NCBI GenBank assembly: GCA_965247535.1
Contig: OZ252018.1
Coordinates: 1,302,001 to 1,366,000, forward strand
Direction: 5' to 3'
DNA: 64,000 nucleotides
DNA from: JAPPHY01 sp965247535
Lineage (GTDB): Bacteria > Chloroflexota > Dehalococcoidia > Lucifugimonadales > UBA2985
In this document: one piece after another, positions 15,878 to 25,343 of the stretch
Layout of the letters: every line of letters begins with the position of its first letter
How positions within the stretch are numbered: the first letter of the stretch is position 1
Program-made: the position numbers and the translations under genes
Notes under the pieces: generated by a model
What the model was told of the DNA's origin: nothing
The model's database searches: none
Seen by the model: only the letters and a program-made list of their open reading frames with translations

Positions 15878-18692
15878 ACCGGCTACCATTACCGGCGAGC
15901 GGTGTGTCGCCCTCGATCTGGAGACCACCGGGCTGCTGCCGGACTCGGACGAAATCATCGAGGTGGGGGCCGTCAGGTTCCAGGACGACCGCATCCTGGA
16001 CATCTTCCACACTAGGGTAAACCCCAACCGGCCGCTGCCGCGCTTCATCACCGAGCTCACGGGCCTGACCCAGGGAGACGTGGACTCGGCGCCGCAGTTC
16101 TCGGCGGTCGCGCCCGGTCTGGAAGCCTTCATAGGCGACAGCCCAATCGTCGGGCAGAACGTGGACTTCGACCTTGGCTTCCTGGCAAAGAAGGGCCTGA
16201 CACCTTCCGGCCCCGTCTACGACACGCGAGAGATGGCATCGGTCCTTCTGCCGCAGCTCAGGGAGTACTCGCTGGCCTACCTGGTGGCTACGTTCGGGCT
16301 GGAGCACGCGAACCCGCACCGCGCCCTCGATGACGCCGAGGTAACGGCGCGGGTCTTTCACGCTCTGACTGCCCGGGCCATGCAGCTGGATCCCGGCCTG
16401 CTCTCAGAGCTGGCAAGGCTCAACGCACGTGCCCGCGGCCGTCTGGCGCCGCTGCTCCACCGGCTCGAGCAGGCCCGGAGCCGGACGACCGTTCCTGCTA
16501 CGTCGACCACCGGACCGCTGGGGCTGGACAGCGCGGCGCTCGCGAAACGGCTGGAGGGCCCCGCTGACAGCTTCGCCGCCATAGAAGGCCATCCCCTCAC
16601 CGATGAAGCCGTGGAGGGCTTCTTCCAGGAGGGCGGGCCGCTCTCGCAGGTCCTTGATAGCTACCGCCAACGGCCTCAGCAGCCCGAGATGGCCCTCGCC
16701 GTAGCGCGGGCGCTCAGGAACGGGACACACCTGGTCGTCGAGGGCGGCACCGGCGTGGGGAAGTCGCTTGCCTACCTGCTCCCTGCCCTGCTGTTTGCCC
16801 TGGAGAAAGGCGAGCGCGTGGTTGTCTCCTCCAATACGATCAACCTCCAGGAGCAGCTCATGGCCAAGGACCTGCCCACCCTGGTTGGCGCGCTCAGCAA
16901 GGTATCCCCCGAATTCGAAGGGGTACGATTCTCACTGCTCAAGGGACGCGACAACTACCTGTGCCTGCGGCGCTGGAGGCAGATGGCGCGCGAGGAGGGA
17001 GTGTCGACGGAGGAGGCGCGCATAGCCTCCAAGGTCATGGTATGGCTCCAGGACACTGCAAGCGGCGACCGCGGAGAGTTGGGGCTGTCTGCCAGGGAAC
17101 TGCCGGTGTGGAGCCGGATGTCCTCGGCGGACGCGATCGACTGCCCGCCGCGCACGCGTGAGGCCTGCTTTCTGCGCAACGCACGTGAGCGCGCGGAGGA
17201 CGCGCACGTGGTCGTGGTGAACCACGCCCTGCTGATGCGCGACCTCGCGGAGGGTGGCGGGATCATTCCCCACTACGACTATCTGGTCATCGATGAGGCG
17301 CACCACCTGGAGGAGGAGGCCACCAGCCAGTTCGGCGCAAAGCTGTCGCAGGGCGTGTTCGACTCGTGGGTGGAGCGTCTGGAGGGCAGCCGTGGCGTCT
17401 ACGGCGAAAGCCGCTCCTTCATGGGACAGCTTCTCGCTACCCCGCTTGCAGGCGTGCTGGAACCACTGGTGGAGGACGGCGAGACCGTTCTGCCGGTCGT
17501 GCGGCAGCGCGTGTCCGGGCTTTGGACCACCCTGATCGGCTTCCTGGCAGGCCATCACGAGGAGGGCGACGCACGCAACCTGCTCCTGCGCGTGACCAGG
17601 AGCACGCGGGCGCAGCCCGGCTGGTCGGACGTGGAGGTGGCATGGGAGAATGCGGACGCCGCGCTGACACAGGTGGCCCGGAACCTTGATCGACTGCTGC
17701 AGGCCCTCGGCACGCAGGACGGCGACAACCTGGCCGGCTACGAGTCCCTTGTCGCCGAGGCCACTGCATGCCTGAACCTGGCCTTGGGCATCCAGCGCCA
17801 GTTCAAGGACTTCGTGGCGTCGCCCCAGGACGACCGGATCTACTGGATGGCGCAGGAGGGACGCAGTGGAGAGCTTGCGCTGCAGGCCGCTCCGCTCAAC
17901 GTGGGCGACATCCTAACGGACAGCTTGTTCTCGCAGAAGAGCGCCGTGGTGCTAACCAGCGCCACGCTCAGAACGAGGGGCAGCTTCGCCTACGTCAAGG
18001 AGCGGCTGGGCCTGGAGGACGCCGATGAGCTGCTCGTGGATTCGCCGTTCGACTACCAGAGAGCCGTGCTACTGTGCCTGCCCAGCGATATGCCGCTCCC
18101 CGGCACGCGAGGCTACCAGGCCGCGGTGCAGCAGGCCATTATGGACGTGAGCCGCGCTGCGGGAGGGCGCACTCTGGGGCTGTTCACCTCTCACGCAGCG
18201 CTCCAGGCCACTCGCTCCGGCATTCGCAGCGAGCTGGAGGGCGCGGGCATCAGGACGCTGGCGCAGGGCGTGGACGGAACGCCCCGCAGCCTGATGGACG
18301 CCTTCCTGCAGAACCCGGAGTCTGTTCTCCTGGGTACGTCCAGCTTCTGGGAGGGGGTGGACATTTCCGGCGGTGCGCTCAAGGCCCTCGTGGTAGCGAG
18401 GTTGCCGTTCAACGTGCCTACGGACCCGGTCTTCGCCGCGCGCTCGGAGATGTTCGACGACGCGTTCAACCAGTACGCCGTTCCCCAGGCCGTTCTGCGG
18501 TTTCGCCAGGGGTTCGGGCGTCTCATACGAGGCGAAGAGGATCGGGGCGTGGTTGTCGTGCTTGACAGCCGCGTCTGGTCGAGACCCTACGGCCGCGCGT
18601 TTCAGGAGTCGCTGCCCAACTGCACCACCATGAAGGGTACCCTGCGTGAACTGCCCCACGCCATATCGCGATGGATAGCCAGGTCTCACTGA
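15867..18692 (+). CDS. DnaQ-like exonuclease / DinG-family helicase fusion
   Basis: 941 residues from the ATG at 15867; a GTG at 15852 is the alternative. The N-terminal DEDD exonuclease domain has ALDLETTGLLPDSDEIIEVG (about 10-30) and VGQNVDFDLGFL. The C-terminal XPD/DinG-type superfamily 2 helicase has Walker A GGTGVGKS (about 292) and DEAHH (about 475). This is the usual Firmicutes/Chloroflexota-type DinG layout. Of the four cysteines expected for a DinG Fe-S cluster only three are evident (NYLC, then IDCPPRTREACF), so cluster binding is uncertain. The 3' end overlaps the OGG gene. Confidence 0.9.
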   Translation: MTVEPATITGERCVALDLETTGLLPDSDEIIEVGAVRFQDDRILDIFHTRVNPNRPLPRFITELTGLTQGDVDSAPQFSAVAPGLEAFIGDSPIVGQNVDFDLGFLAKKGLTPSGPVYDTREMASVLLPQLREYSLAYLVATFGLEHANPHRALDDAEVTARVFHALTARAMQLDPGLLSELARLNARARGRLAPLLHRLEQARSRTTVPATSTTGPLGLDSAALAKRLEGPADSFAAIEGHPLTDEAVEGFFQEGGPLSQVLDSYRQRPQQPEMALAVARALRNGTHLVVEGGTGVGKSLAYLLPALLFALEKGERVVVSSNTINLQEQLMAKDLPTLVGALSKVSPEFEGVRFSLLKGRDNYLCLRRWRQMAREEGVSTEEARIASKVMVWLQDTASGDRGELGLSARELPVWSRMSSADAIDCPPRTREACFLRNARERAEDAHVVVVNHALLMRDLAEGGGIIPHYDYLVIDEAHHLEEEATSQFGAKLSQGVFDSWVERLEGSRGVYGESRSFMGQLLATPLAGVLEPLVEDGETVLPVVRQRVSGLWTTLIGFLAGHHEEGDARNLLLRVTRSTRAQPGWSDVEVAWENADAALTQVARNLDRLLQALGTQDGDNLAGYESLVAEATACLNLALGIQRQFKDFVASPQDDRIYWMAQEGRSGELALQAAPLNVGDILTDSLFSQKSAVVLTSATLRTRGSFAYVKERLGLEDADELLVDSPFDYQRAVLLCLPSDMPLPGTRGYQAAVQQAIMDVSRAAGGRTLGLFTSHAALQATRSGIRSELEGAGIRTLAQGVDGTPRSLMDAFLQNPESVLLGTSSFWEGVDISGGALKALVVARLPFNVPTDPVFAARSEMFDDAFNQYAVPQAVLRFRQGFGRLIRGEEDRGVVVVLDSRVWSRPYGRAFQESLPNCTTMKGTLRELPHAISRWIARSH

Positions 18693-19546
18693 CAATCGAG
18701 CTGCGGCAGCCCTTTGACCTCGCCTCCTCTCTGGAGAGCGGGCAGGCGTTTCGCTGGCACAGGCACGGCAACTGGCGATACGGCGTGATCTCTGACCGTC
18801 TCGTTGCGCTCAGGCAGGACGGAAGCGAGTTGTACGTTCGCGCCGCTTCGGAGCCGGAGGCCGCGGCGGCAGCCGTGCGAGACTACCTGCGCATTGACGA
18901 CGACATAGAGGCCGTCTACGCGCGCATTGGCGCAGACGATCACCTGTCCAAGTCGATAACGGCATACAGGGGGATGCGCATCCTGAGGCAGGACCCGTGG
19001 GAGTGCCTAGTGGCCTTCATCTGCTCCGCCAACTCCAGCATCACGCGCATCTCCGACAACATGAACACGATCGCTGAGAGTATGGGCGAGCCGCTCCTTC
19101 TCGACGGTAACCGGGACTTCATCTTCCCATCGCCTCAGAGGCTTGCGGAGGCGGGCGAACAGACGCTGCGCGAGCTTCGCCTCGGCTTCCGCGCCAAGTA
19201 CGTCGCGCGGGTTGCCGAGCTGGCCGCGAGCGGAGAGCTGGACGTGGCTTCACTGCGCCGCGTTTCCTACGAAGAGGCCAAGGACGTGCTCACGGCCATC
19301 TCGGGAGTGGGAGAGAAGGTTGCCGACTGCGTGCTGCTCATGTCTCTGGACAAGCCCAAGGCCTTTCCGGTGGACCGCTGGATACGGCGCGCTGTGGAGG
19401 AATGGTATCTGGATGGAGCTAAGCTAAACTACGACGGCGTGCGCGAATGGTCGTGGGAGCAGTGGGGTGACATGGCCGGATACGCCAACCAGTACCTCTT
19501 TCAGATCCGGAGGCTGATGGGGTCTTCGACGGACGGTGCGTCATAG
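18671..19546 (+). CDS. 8-oxoguanine DNA glycosylase (OGG1/AlkA-like)
   Basis: 291 residues. HhH-GPD base-excision glycosylase. The hairpin reads ISGVGEKVADCVLLM, with the catalytic Lys near 216 as in OGG1. The conserved Asp follows in FPVDRWI (about 236). The N-terminal OGG_N domain ends near residue 100. It overlaps dinG by 22 bases, making a DNA-repair pair. It should excise 8-oxoG with AP-lyase activity. Confidence 0.9.
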   Translation: MDSQVSLTIELRQPFDLASSLESGQAFRWHRHGNWRYGVISDRLVALRQDGSELYVRAASEPEAAAAAVRDYLRIDDDIEAVYARIGADDHLSKSITAYRGMRILRQDPWECLVAFICSANSSITRISDNMNTIAESMGEPLLLDGNRDFIFPSPQRLAEAGEQTLRELRLGFRAKYVARVAELAASGELDVASLRRVSYEEAKDVLTAISGVGEKVADCVLLMSLDKPKAFPVDRWIRRAVEEWYLDGAKLNYDGVREWSWEQWGDMAGYANQYLFQIRRLMGSSTDGAS

Positions 19547-19568
19547 CTCGCACCTGCTGCGTCACTCT

Positions 19569-20819
19569 CTAGGGCTGTCGTTCTTCCGCAAGCCACGCGC
19601 GCACCATCTCCGTCTCATACGAGCGCCCCTCCGCGGCGCCTTCCAGCCTCGCAGACCGCAGACGCGCCAGCATCGCGCCCACTGCAGGCCCCTGTGGTAC
19701 TCCCAGGGCCATCAGGTCCCGTCCGTTGAGCGATGGCCTGACGTGGCGTAGCCTGTCCAGGTACAACGAAAGCGACTCTCGCGTCCTGCCGTCAGGCGCG
19801 GCGAGCGACCATGCCCGAACTGCGGCGTCATCCAAGGGTGACAGATACTCGTACAGCCGCGAGGGCGATTCTGAGGCTTCAGCAAGCCCGGAGAGCCGTC
19901 CTTGCAGCTCGATGGTATCTCTGACCACGGCGGCCCAGCCGGGAGGCATTCGCAGCCGGTCCACGATCGCCTCTCCGTCGGAACGGCTCACCGATAGCAC
20001 CAGGAGTGCCAGGCAGACGTGCGCGTCCGACATGTGTCCTGCCCCGCCCGCCGCCGCCTCCTGCGCCCCTGCGCCCGCCCCGGCTAGCGCCGGGTGGATT
20101 GCGGCTAGCACGCCTAAGGAGTCGGCTCTGGTGAGGATCTCCAGGCGCCGCTCCTCCTTCAACCACAGCTCCACCTCCCTGCGAAGCCGGTCGCCGCTGA
20201 TGGTGTCGAGCATCGGCAGGTCGCGCCGTAGCAGCGACTCGGTACGCTCCTCCAGCGCGAACCCCAGGCGCTGCTCGTAGCGGACGGCGCGCATGATGCG
20301 CGTAGCGTCATCGATGAAGCTGCCGTCGTGGAGGGAGCGCACTAGGCCACGATGCAGGTCGTCGAGCCCGCCGTGCGGGTCCAGCAGGCCAGTCCCGCGG
20401 CCAAGATGGAGCGGATGCGCCATTGCGTTTATCGAGAAGTCACGGCGCTCCAGGTCCTCGCTCATGGTGCCGTGCGCTATCTGCGGCAGCGCGCCCGGCT
20501 TCGCGTACCACTCGTTCCGAGCCGTGCTCATGTCGAGCGTACTGCCCCACACCTTGAGCTTCGCGGTGGCGAACTGCGAGCGTGACACCACGTCGCCGGA
20601 CATCCTCTTGGCGATGACGGCGGCCAGGGTCTCGGCGTCTCCCTCGACAACCAGGTCGAAGTCCTCCGTAGGCCTGCCCAGCAGCAGGTCTCTGACCGCG
20701 CCTCCAACCAGGTAGAGAGGTGTGCCCTCCTCGCCGGCGATACCTGCCGCCATATCGATCAGGGCGAGCCTTTCCTCCGGTAGGCCGGTCTCCATCAGCT
20801 TGCGAAAGTCCAAGCGCAC
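19569..20819 (-). CDS. cca: CCA tRNA nucleotidyltransferase / polyA polymerase family
   Basis: About 416 residues if the GTG at 20819 is used, or 408 from the ATG at 20795. The frame is open far upstream, but a TGCTATAAT -10 at 20850-20842 lies inside that extension, so the start must be below it. The head domain has YLVGGAVRDLLLGRPTEDFD with the catalytic DxD, then an RNA-binding region (DFSINAMA, DPHGGLDDL, ATRIMRAVRYEQRLGF). It adds or repairs the tRNA 3' CCA. It is divergent from fabF. Confidence 0.9.
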   Translation of the reverse strand: MRLDFRKLMETGLPEERLALIDMAAGIAGEEGTPLYLVGGAVRDLLLGRPTEDFDLVVEGDAETLAAVIAKRMSGDVVSRSQFATAKLKVWGSTLDMSTARNEWYAKPGALPQIAHGTMSEDLERRDFSINAMAHPLHLGRGTGLLDPHGGLDDLHRGLVRSLHDGSFIDDATRIMRAVRYEQRLGFALEERTESLLRRDLPMLDTISGDRLRREVELWLKEERRLEILTRADSLGVLAAIHPALAGAGAGAQEAAAGGAGHMSDAHVCLALLVLSVSRSDGEAIVDRLRMPPGWAAVVRDTIELQGRLSGLAEASESPSRLYEYLSPLDDAAVRAWSLAAPDGRTRESLSLYLDRLRHVRPSLNGRDLMALGVPQGPAVGAMLARLRSARLEGAAEGRSYETEMVRAWLAEERQP

Positions 20820-20841
20820 CTTCCGATTGCGGGCTTGCGCG

Positions 20842-20852
20842 ATTATAGCACG
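20842..20852 (-). promoter_or_regulatory. Extended -10 of cca
   Basis: CGTGCTATAAT reading leftwards. A start near 20835 gives about 15 bases of leader to the GTG at 20819. Confidence 0.55.
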
Positions 20853-20932
20853 GGCCTTCGCGGGAGGCCTTCGCGCGCCGACTCGTGTGCGCCGCCCGAG
20901 GGTACGCTTTACAACCATTCGACCCGTTCTGA

Positions 20933-20938
20933 TAGAAT
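20933..20938 (+). promoter_or_regulatory. Extended -10 of fabF
   Basis: TGATAGAAT (20930-20938) with a weak TTACAA-like -35 about 18 bases upstream. It is divergent from the cca promoter. Confidence 0.5.
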
Positions 20939-21010
20939 GAGCCTGATATTCGCAGTGCCGCGGCAGCCGCCCAGATGGGCGAACACGAATATTCGAAAGG
21001 GAGAAGTGCC

Positions 21011-22255
21011 TTGGGTACAAGAGTTGTAGTGACCGGCATAGGGATGGTAACTCCTCTGGGACTCAGTGCAGAGACCACGTGGAGCGCCCTCCTGGAGGGT
21101 AGGTCCGGCGTGGACTATATCAGCAGCTTCGATCCGGAACCGTTTGAGACCAAGATCGCAGCGGAAGTCAAGGGCTTCGAACCCTCTGACTACCTTGATC
21201 GCAAGGAGGCCCGCAGGATGGACCGCTTCGTGCAGTTCGCCGCCGTTGCAGCGCAGGAGGCGGTGGCGTCGGCCGGGCTGGACCTGGCAATCGAGGATGC
21301 GGAGCGGGTGTCGGTGATGATAGGCAGCGGCATAGGCGGGATTCAGACCCTTTCGCAGGAGTTCCAAGTGATGATGGAGCGAGGCCCCTCCAGGGTCAAC
21401 CCGTTCCTCATTCCCATGATGCTGGGCGACATGGCCTCCGGAAGGGTTTCCATGCTAATGGGGGCGAAGGGCCCGAACTTCAGCGCGATCTCCTCCTGCT
21501 CCACCGGCGCCGACACCATCGCGGAGGCCTCGCAGCTGATTCGCGGCGGTCAGATAGACGTGGCGATAACCGGAGGCAGCGAGGCGGCCATTTGCCCCAT
21601 CGGCATTGCGGGCTTCAACGCCTGCAACGCCCTGTCCCGCAACAACGAGGAGCCCCAGAAGGCGTCCCGCCCGTTCGATGCCATGCGTGACGGGTTCGTC
21701 ATGGGCGAAGGCGGCGGCATACTCATTCTCGAGAGCCTCGAGCATGCGGTTGCACGCGGCGCCACTCCCCTCGCAGAGCTCGCCGGTCACGGCGCCACGG
21801 CCGACGCGCACCACATCACGCAGCCCTCGCCCGGCGGTGAAGGCGGCGCACGCGCCATACAGCTCGCGCTCTCAAGAGCCGGACTCACGCCCGACGAAGT
21901 AGATTACATCAACGCCCACGGCACTTCTACCCCCATGAACGACAAGTTCGAGACCATGGCCATCAAGTCCGTCCTGGGCGACGAGGCCTACTCAACACCC
22001 ATAAGCTCAACCAAGTCCATGACCGGTCATCTGCTGGGCGCTGCGGGGGCTCTGGAGGCTGCCATCTGCGTCCTGGCGGTTTCCCGTGGAGCCATACCGC
22101 CAACTATCAACCTGGAGAACCCGGACCCCGACTGCGACCTGGACTACACGCCGAATGCATCCAGGACAGCCCCTGTTTCGGCGGCCATCTCCACCTCGCT
22201 GGGTTTCGGCGGCCACAACACCTGCCTGGCCTTCAGGAGTTTCACGGCCGACTAG
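21011..22255 (+). CDS. fabF: 3-oxoacyl-ACP synthase II (FabF)
   Basis: 414 residues from the TTG at 21011, which has GGGAG 7 bases upstream. The ATG at 20975 would place the ribosome site inside the coding region and add 12 unusual residues. Condensing enzyme of fatty-acid elongation. The catalytic triad is visible: Cys in SSCSTGAD (about 163), His in NAHGTSTPMND (about 303) and His in SMTGHLLGAAG (about 340). Other fatty-acid genes lie at 56307-59670. Confidence 0.93.
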   Translation: MGTRVVVTGIGMVTPLGLSAETTWSALLEGRSGVDYISSFDPEPFETKIAAEVKGFEPSDYLDRKEARRMDRFVQFAAVAAQEAVASAGLDLAIEDAERVSVMIGSGIGGIQTLSQEFQVMMERGPSRVNPFLIPMMLGDMASGRVSMLMGAKGPNFSAISSCSTGADTIAEASQLIRGGQIDVAITGGSEAAICPIGIAGFNACNALSRNNEEPQKASRPFDAMRDGFVMGEGGGILILESLEHAVARGATPLAELAGHGATADAHHITQPSPGGEGGARAIQLALSRAGLTPDEVDYINAHGTSTPMNDKFETMAIKSVLGDEAYSTPISSTKSMTGHLLGAAGALEAAICVLAVSRGAIPPTINLENPDPDCDLDYTPNASRTAPVSAAISTSLGFGGHNTCLAFRSFTAD

Positions 22256-22309
22256 TCGCCCGCAGGCTTGCGAGCGAGCCCGGCATTCGCCGCCGTTGAA
22301 AGGTTGAGC

Positions 22310-22570
22310 ATGACGGAGACGTGCGCACACTGCGGCACAGCGCTTGAGGAGCGCCGCCTCATCGACGACGAGTCGGAGCTGGACGGCGTGAAAAGCATGA
22401 AGGTGGGCTGCCGTAAGTGCCAGACGCCCGTCTGTCTAGCCTGCGGTCACGCCGAGGCACTGGGCCGCGGCATTCCCCGCAATTGCCTGTGCCCAGGCTG
22501 CGGCGCGGAGCTGGGGCTGGACGGACTGGTGGATGAGCTGGGCGAGGACTACTACGGATGGGGCTATTGA
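22310..22570 (+). CDS. Small zinc-ribbon protein
   Basis: 86 residues. Cysteine pairs CAHCG, CRKC, CLACGH and CPGCG suggest two zinc ribbons. No further family recognised. The ATG follows AAAGG closely. Its end overlaps the recJ start by 13 bases, so it may be co-translated with recJ. Confidence 0.7.
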   Translation: MTETCAHCGTALEERRLIDDESELDGVKSMKVGCRKCQTPVCLACGHAEALGRGIPRNCLCPGCGAELGLDGLVDELGEDYYGWGY

Positions 22571-24306
22571 GCCCCCTGTCCCGTTCTCGCAGGAACCACA
22601 GCAAGGGCGGGAACGCTCCCTCTTCCTCCAAGGCCTGGAACGTCGCCCGCCGGATCTCGGACGAGGCCATACGCAGCATGGAGCCGTTCTCGCCGCTGGC
22701 GGCGCAGCTTCTGCACAACCGTGGCGTTCGCGACGTCGAGACCGCCGAGGCCTTTCTGGCGCGAGACGAGCGTTTGCTCCATGACCCAGCGCTGCTGCCT
22801 GACATGGATCGCGCCGTGGCGCGAATTCGCGCCGCGCTGGACGCGGGCGAGGCCATCGGCGTGTTCGGCGACTTCGACGCCGACGGCGTCACGGGCACGG
22901 CCCTGCTCGCCGAGGGACTGGAACAGCTCGGCGCAAGTGTCATTCCCTACCTACCGCACAGGACCGCTGAGGGCCACGGGCTGAGCTCACAGGCCGTCCA
23001 CGCGCTCCACGAGCAGGGAGCATCGCTCATCGTGACCGTAGACTGCGGCGTGGCGTCGCTTGCCGAGGTGGCGGAGGCCGCGTCGCTGGGCATCGACACC
23101 ATCATCACCGACCACCACTCTCCTCCTCCGCTGCTTCCTTCGGCGCTGGCCATAGTGAACCCAAGACTGGACGGCTCAATCTATCCCAACCCCGGTCTGG
23201 CAGGCGTGGGCCTGGCCTTCAAGCTGGTGCAGGGCCTCTGCGACAGCCTCGGCCTGAGGTGGAACGAGCAGCTCCTGCAGCTTGCGTCCCTCGGCACGGT
23301 TACCGACGTCACGCCTCTGGTCGGCGAGAATCGGTACATCGTGGCTGCCGGCATGCAATCCATGAATGTGGAGCCCAAGCACGGGCTGCGCGAGCTTCTC
23401 CGCGCCGGCGGCAGGGATGGCTCTCCCGTTGACACCGAGGCAATCTCGTTCGTGCTGGGGCCCCGCCTGAACGCGCCTGGGAGGCTCGGTCACGCCATCA
23501 CGGCCTACAACCTGCTGCGGGCCGGGTCACGAGAGGAGGCTATGCCCCTTGCGGAGGAGCTTCAGCGACTCAACCGGGAGAGGCAGGAGATGATGGGCAG
23601 GGCCATCGACCACGCCAAGGTGCAGGCGGGGAACGTGCCGGAATCGGAGCCGCTTCTGATGCTGTGGAGCGGTGAGTACGCTGCGGGAATCGTTGGGCTG
23701 CTGGCCAGCCGCCTGTCCGAGGAGCGACACCGTCCGGCTGTGGTGGCTGCCGTGGAGGGCGACCTTGCGCGCGGAAGCGCACGGAGCATCCCTCAGTTCA
23801 ACCTGGCGTCGGCACTGGAGGAGTGCAGCGACCTGTTCGTGCGTTACGGGGGCCACCCAAGGGCCGCGGGTTTCGTGGCGCAAACCGATGTGCTGCCGGC
23901 CCTGCACTCGCGCCTCACCGAGATCGCCGAGCGTGAGCTTGGGCATCTGTCGCTGCAGCCGAGCATCCGCATCGACGCCCACGTGCGCCTCTCCACGCTC
24001 AACGTCGAGACGCTGCGCTTCCTGGAGGAACTGGCCCCGTTCGGCGAGGGCAACCCCGCACCGGTGTTTGTCACGAGGGGTGCGAGGGTGCTGGACGCCT
24101 CGCGTATCGGAAACAGTGGGCAGCACCTCCGCCTGCGGCTGAGGCACGAGGGCACCGTGTGGAGTGCAATTGCGTTCGGTTTGGGCGAGGCGTGGCAGGA
24201 AGGGACGGAGCGGCTCGACGTGGTGTACAGCCTGGGGCTGGACAGGTGGAACGGGAGGGAGGCCATGCGCCTCGTCGTTCAAGACTTTCGCCCGTCCGGG
24301 ACGTAG
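22558..24306 (+). CDS. recJ: Single-stranded-DNA-specific exonuclease RecJ
   Basis: 582 residues. 5'-3' ssDNA exonuclease of recombination and repair. The DHH domain has DFDADGVT (about 104), TVDCGV and TDHHSPPP (about 184). The DHHA1 domain has RYGGHPRAAGF (about 430), and a C-terminal OB fold follows. Length is normal for RecJ. Head-to-tail after the zinc-ribbon gene. Confidence 0.94.
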   Translation: MGLLSPLSRSRRNHSKGGNAPSSSKAWNVARRISDEAIRSMEPFSPLAAQLLHNRGVRDVETAEAFLARDERLLHDPALLPDMDRAVARIRAALDAGEAIGVFGDFDADGVTGTALLAEGLEQLGASVIPYLPHRTAEGHGLSSQAVHALHEQGASLIVTVDCGVASLAEVAEAASLGIDTIITDHHSPPPLLPSALAIVNPRLDGSIYPNPGLAGVGLAFKLVQGLCDSLGLRWNEQLLQLASLGTVTDVTPLVGENRYIVAAGMQSMNVEPKHGLRELLRAGGRDGSPVDTEAISFVLGPRLNAPGRLGHAITAYNLLRAGSREEAMPLAEELQRLNRERQEMMGRAIDHAKVQAGNVPESEPLLMLWSGEYAAGIVGLLASRLSEERHRPAVVAAVEGDLARGSARSIPQFNLASALEECSDLFVRYGGHPRAAGFVAQTDVLPALHSRLTEIAERELGHLSLQPSIRIDAHVRLSTLNVETLRFLEELAPFGEGNPAPVFVTRGARVLDASRIGNSGQHLRLRLRHEGTVWSAIAFGLGEAWQEGTERLDVVYSLGLDRWNGREAMRLVVQDFRPSGT

Positions 24307-24344
24307 CCCGCGGCTGGGCGCGCGCACGTCTTAACCCAGGTCCC

Positions 24345-25196
24345 CTACCTGCGAGACCTGCGCCCCTTACCCTCCTGCTTACCCTCAGGGAAGTACACGT
24401 GAGGCCCTGTCTCCGCGCCGCGTGCAACCAGCCGGCCGCGGTACACCAGCAGCGGCACGGCAATGATCATCACAACAATCGAGATCAGGTGCGCCTCCTG
24501 CAGGCCGGCAAACCAGATCTTGTCCTCGCGGAGGAAGGTGACAAAGAACCTCCCGAAGGAGTAGAGGCCGATGTACGTGGCGAACAGCATCCCGTCCGGC
24601 TTGATCCGGCCCCACATGTACCAGAGAAGCGCCAGCACCGCCATGTTCCACACCATCTCGTAAAGAATCACGGGGTGGGAGGCCAGGTCGCCGTGGACCT
24701 GGTTGGACAGGCTGGCGGGATGGGAGTAGATGAACCCGTACCACGCACTGGTCGCCGTGCTCACGTGCTCGCCGTTGATGATGTCGCCGATTCTGCCGAT
24801 GGACTGCGCGATCAGCAGCGCCGGCGCGGTCAGGTCCGCCAGCCTGCCGATCGGATAGCCCTGAAGCCTCGCGTAGAGAGCTCCAGCGAAGAAGCCGCCA
24901 ATGATTGCGCCGAAGAGAGCGATGCCGCCGTTCCAGATCGCAAGGATGTCGGCCGGGTTGCTGCTGTACACGTCCCACCGGTCGATGACGTGCACCACGC
25001 GGGCTCCCACAACGCCGCCGATGATAGCCCAAACGGCCGTTGCGTAGACCACGTCGCTATCGATGCCCGCGCGCGGCGCCCACCGGCCCACAAGGAACAC
25101 CGCCACCACAACCCCCACAAAAGCAAAAAAGCCGTGCCAGGTGAATGCGAGTCCGCCTAGCACGAACATTGTCGGGTCGAAAGGTATCTCAATCAT
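24345..25196 (-). CDS. lgt: Prolipoprotein diacylglyceryl transferase
   Basis: 283 residues, polytopic inner-membrane enzyme that lipidates the Cys of lipoprotein precursors. The signature reads GRIGDIINGEHV (about 134). The catalytic-region His is in FTWHGFFAF near the N-terminus. Candidate substrates in this window are the lipoprotein at 35593 and the HtrA protease at 61227. It has a clear promoter at 25230-25258 and convergent neighbour recJ. Confidence 0.93.
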   Translation of the reverse strand: MIEIPFDPTMFVLGGLAFTWHGFFAFVGVVVAVFLVGRWAPRAGIDSDVVYATAVWAIIGGVVGARVVHVIDRWDVYSSNPADILAIWNGGIALFGAIIGGFFAGALYARLQGYPIGRLADLTAPALLIAQSIGRIGDIINGEHVSTATSAWYGFIYSHPASLSNQVHGDLASHPVILYEMVWNMAVLALLWYMWGRIKPDGMLFATYIGLYSFGRFFVTFLREDKIWFAGLQEAHLISIVVMIIAVPLLVYRGRLVARGAETGPHVYFPEGKQEGKGRRSRR

Positions 25197-25229
25197 AGGT
25201 GTACGTTGCTCCCTTGACGGCTAGGCGAG

Positions 25230-25258
25230 ATTCTACCTTTGGCCTTAAGCCATGTCAA
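25230..25258 (-). promoter_or_regulatory. lgt promoter
   Basis: TTGACA (25258-25253), exactly 17 bases, TAGAAT (25235-25230), about 35 bases before the lgt ATG. Confidence 0.75.
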
Positions 25259-25301
25259 GGAGAGAGCGCTCCCGCCTGAGACCTGCAGAGATGCGTGTGC
25301 C

Positions 25302-25312
25302 TGTGCTAGAAT
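25302..25312 (+). promoter_or_regulatory. Extended -10 of the Xer recombinase gene
   Basis: TGTGCTAGAAT; the downstream ATG at 25311 overlaps it, so translation must begin further on, at the GTG 25344. Confidence 0.55.
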
Positions 25313-25343
25313 GGAAGCACATCTGCGCCGGCGGAGGCAACAA

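Noticed and set aside
20820..21020. N-terminal extension of cca to the ATG at 21020
   Set aside because: It would run through both the cca -10 box and the divergent fabF promoter; the added sequence is Arg-rich and not family-like.
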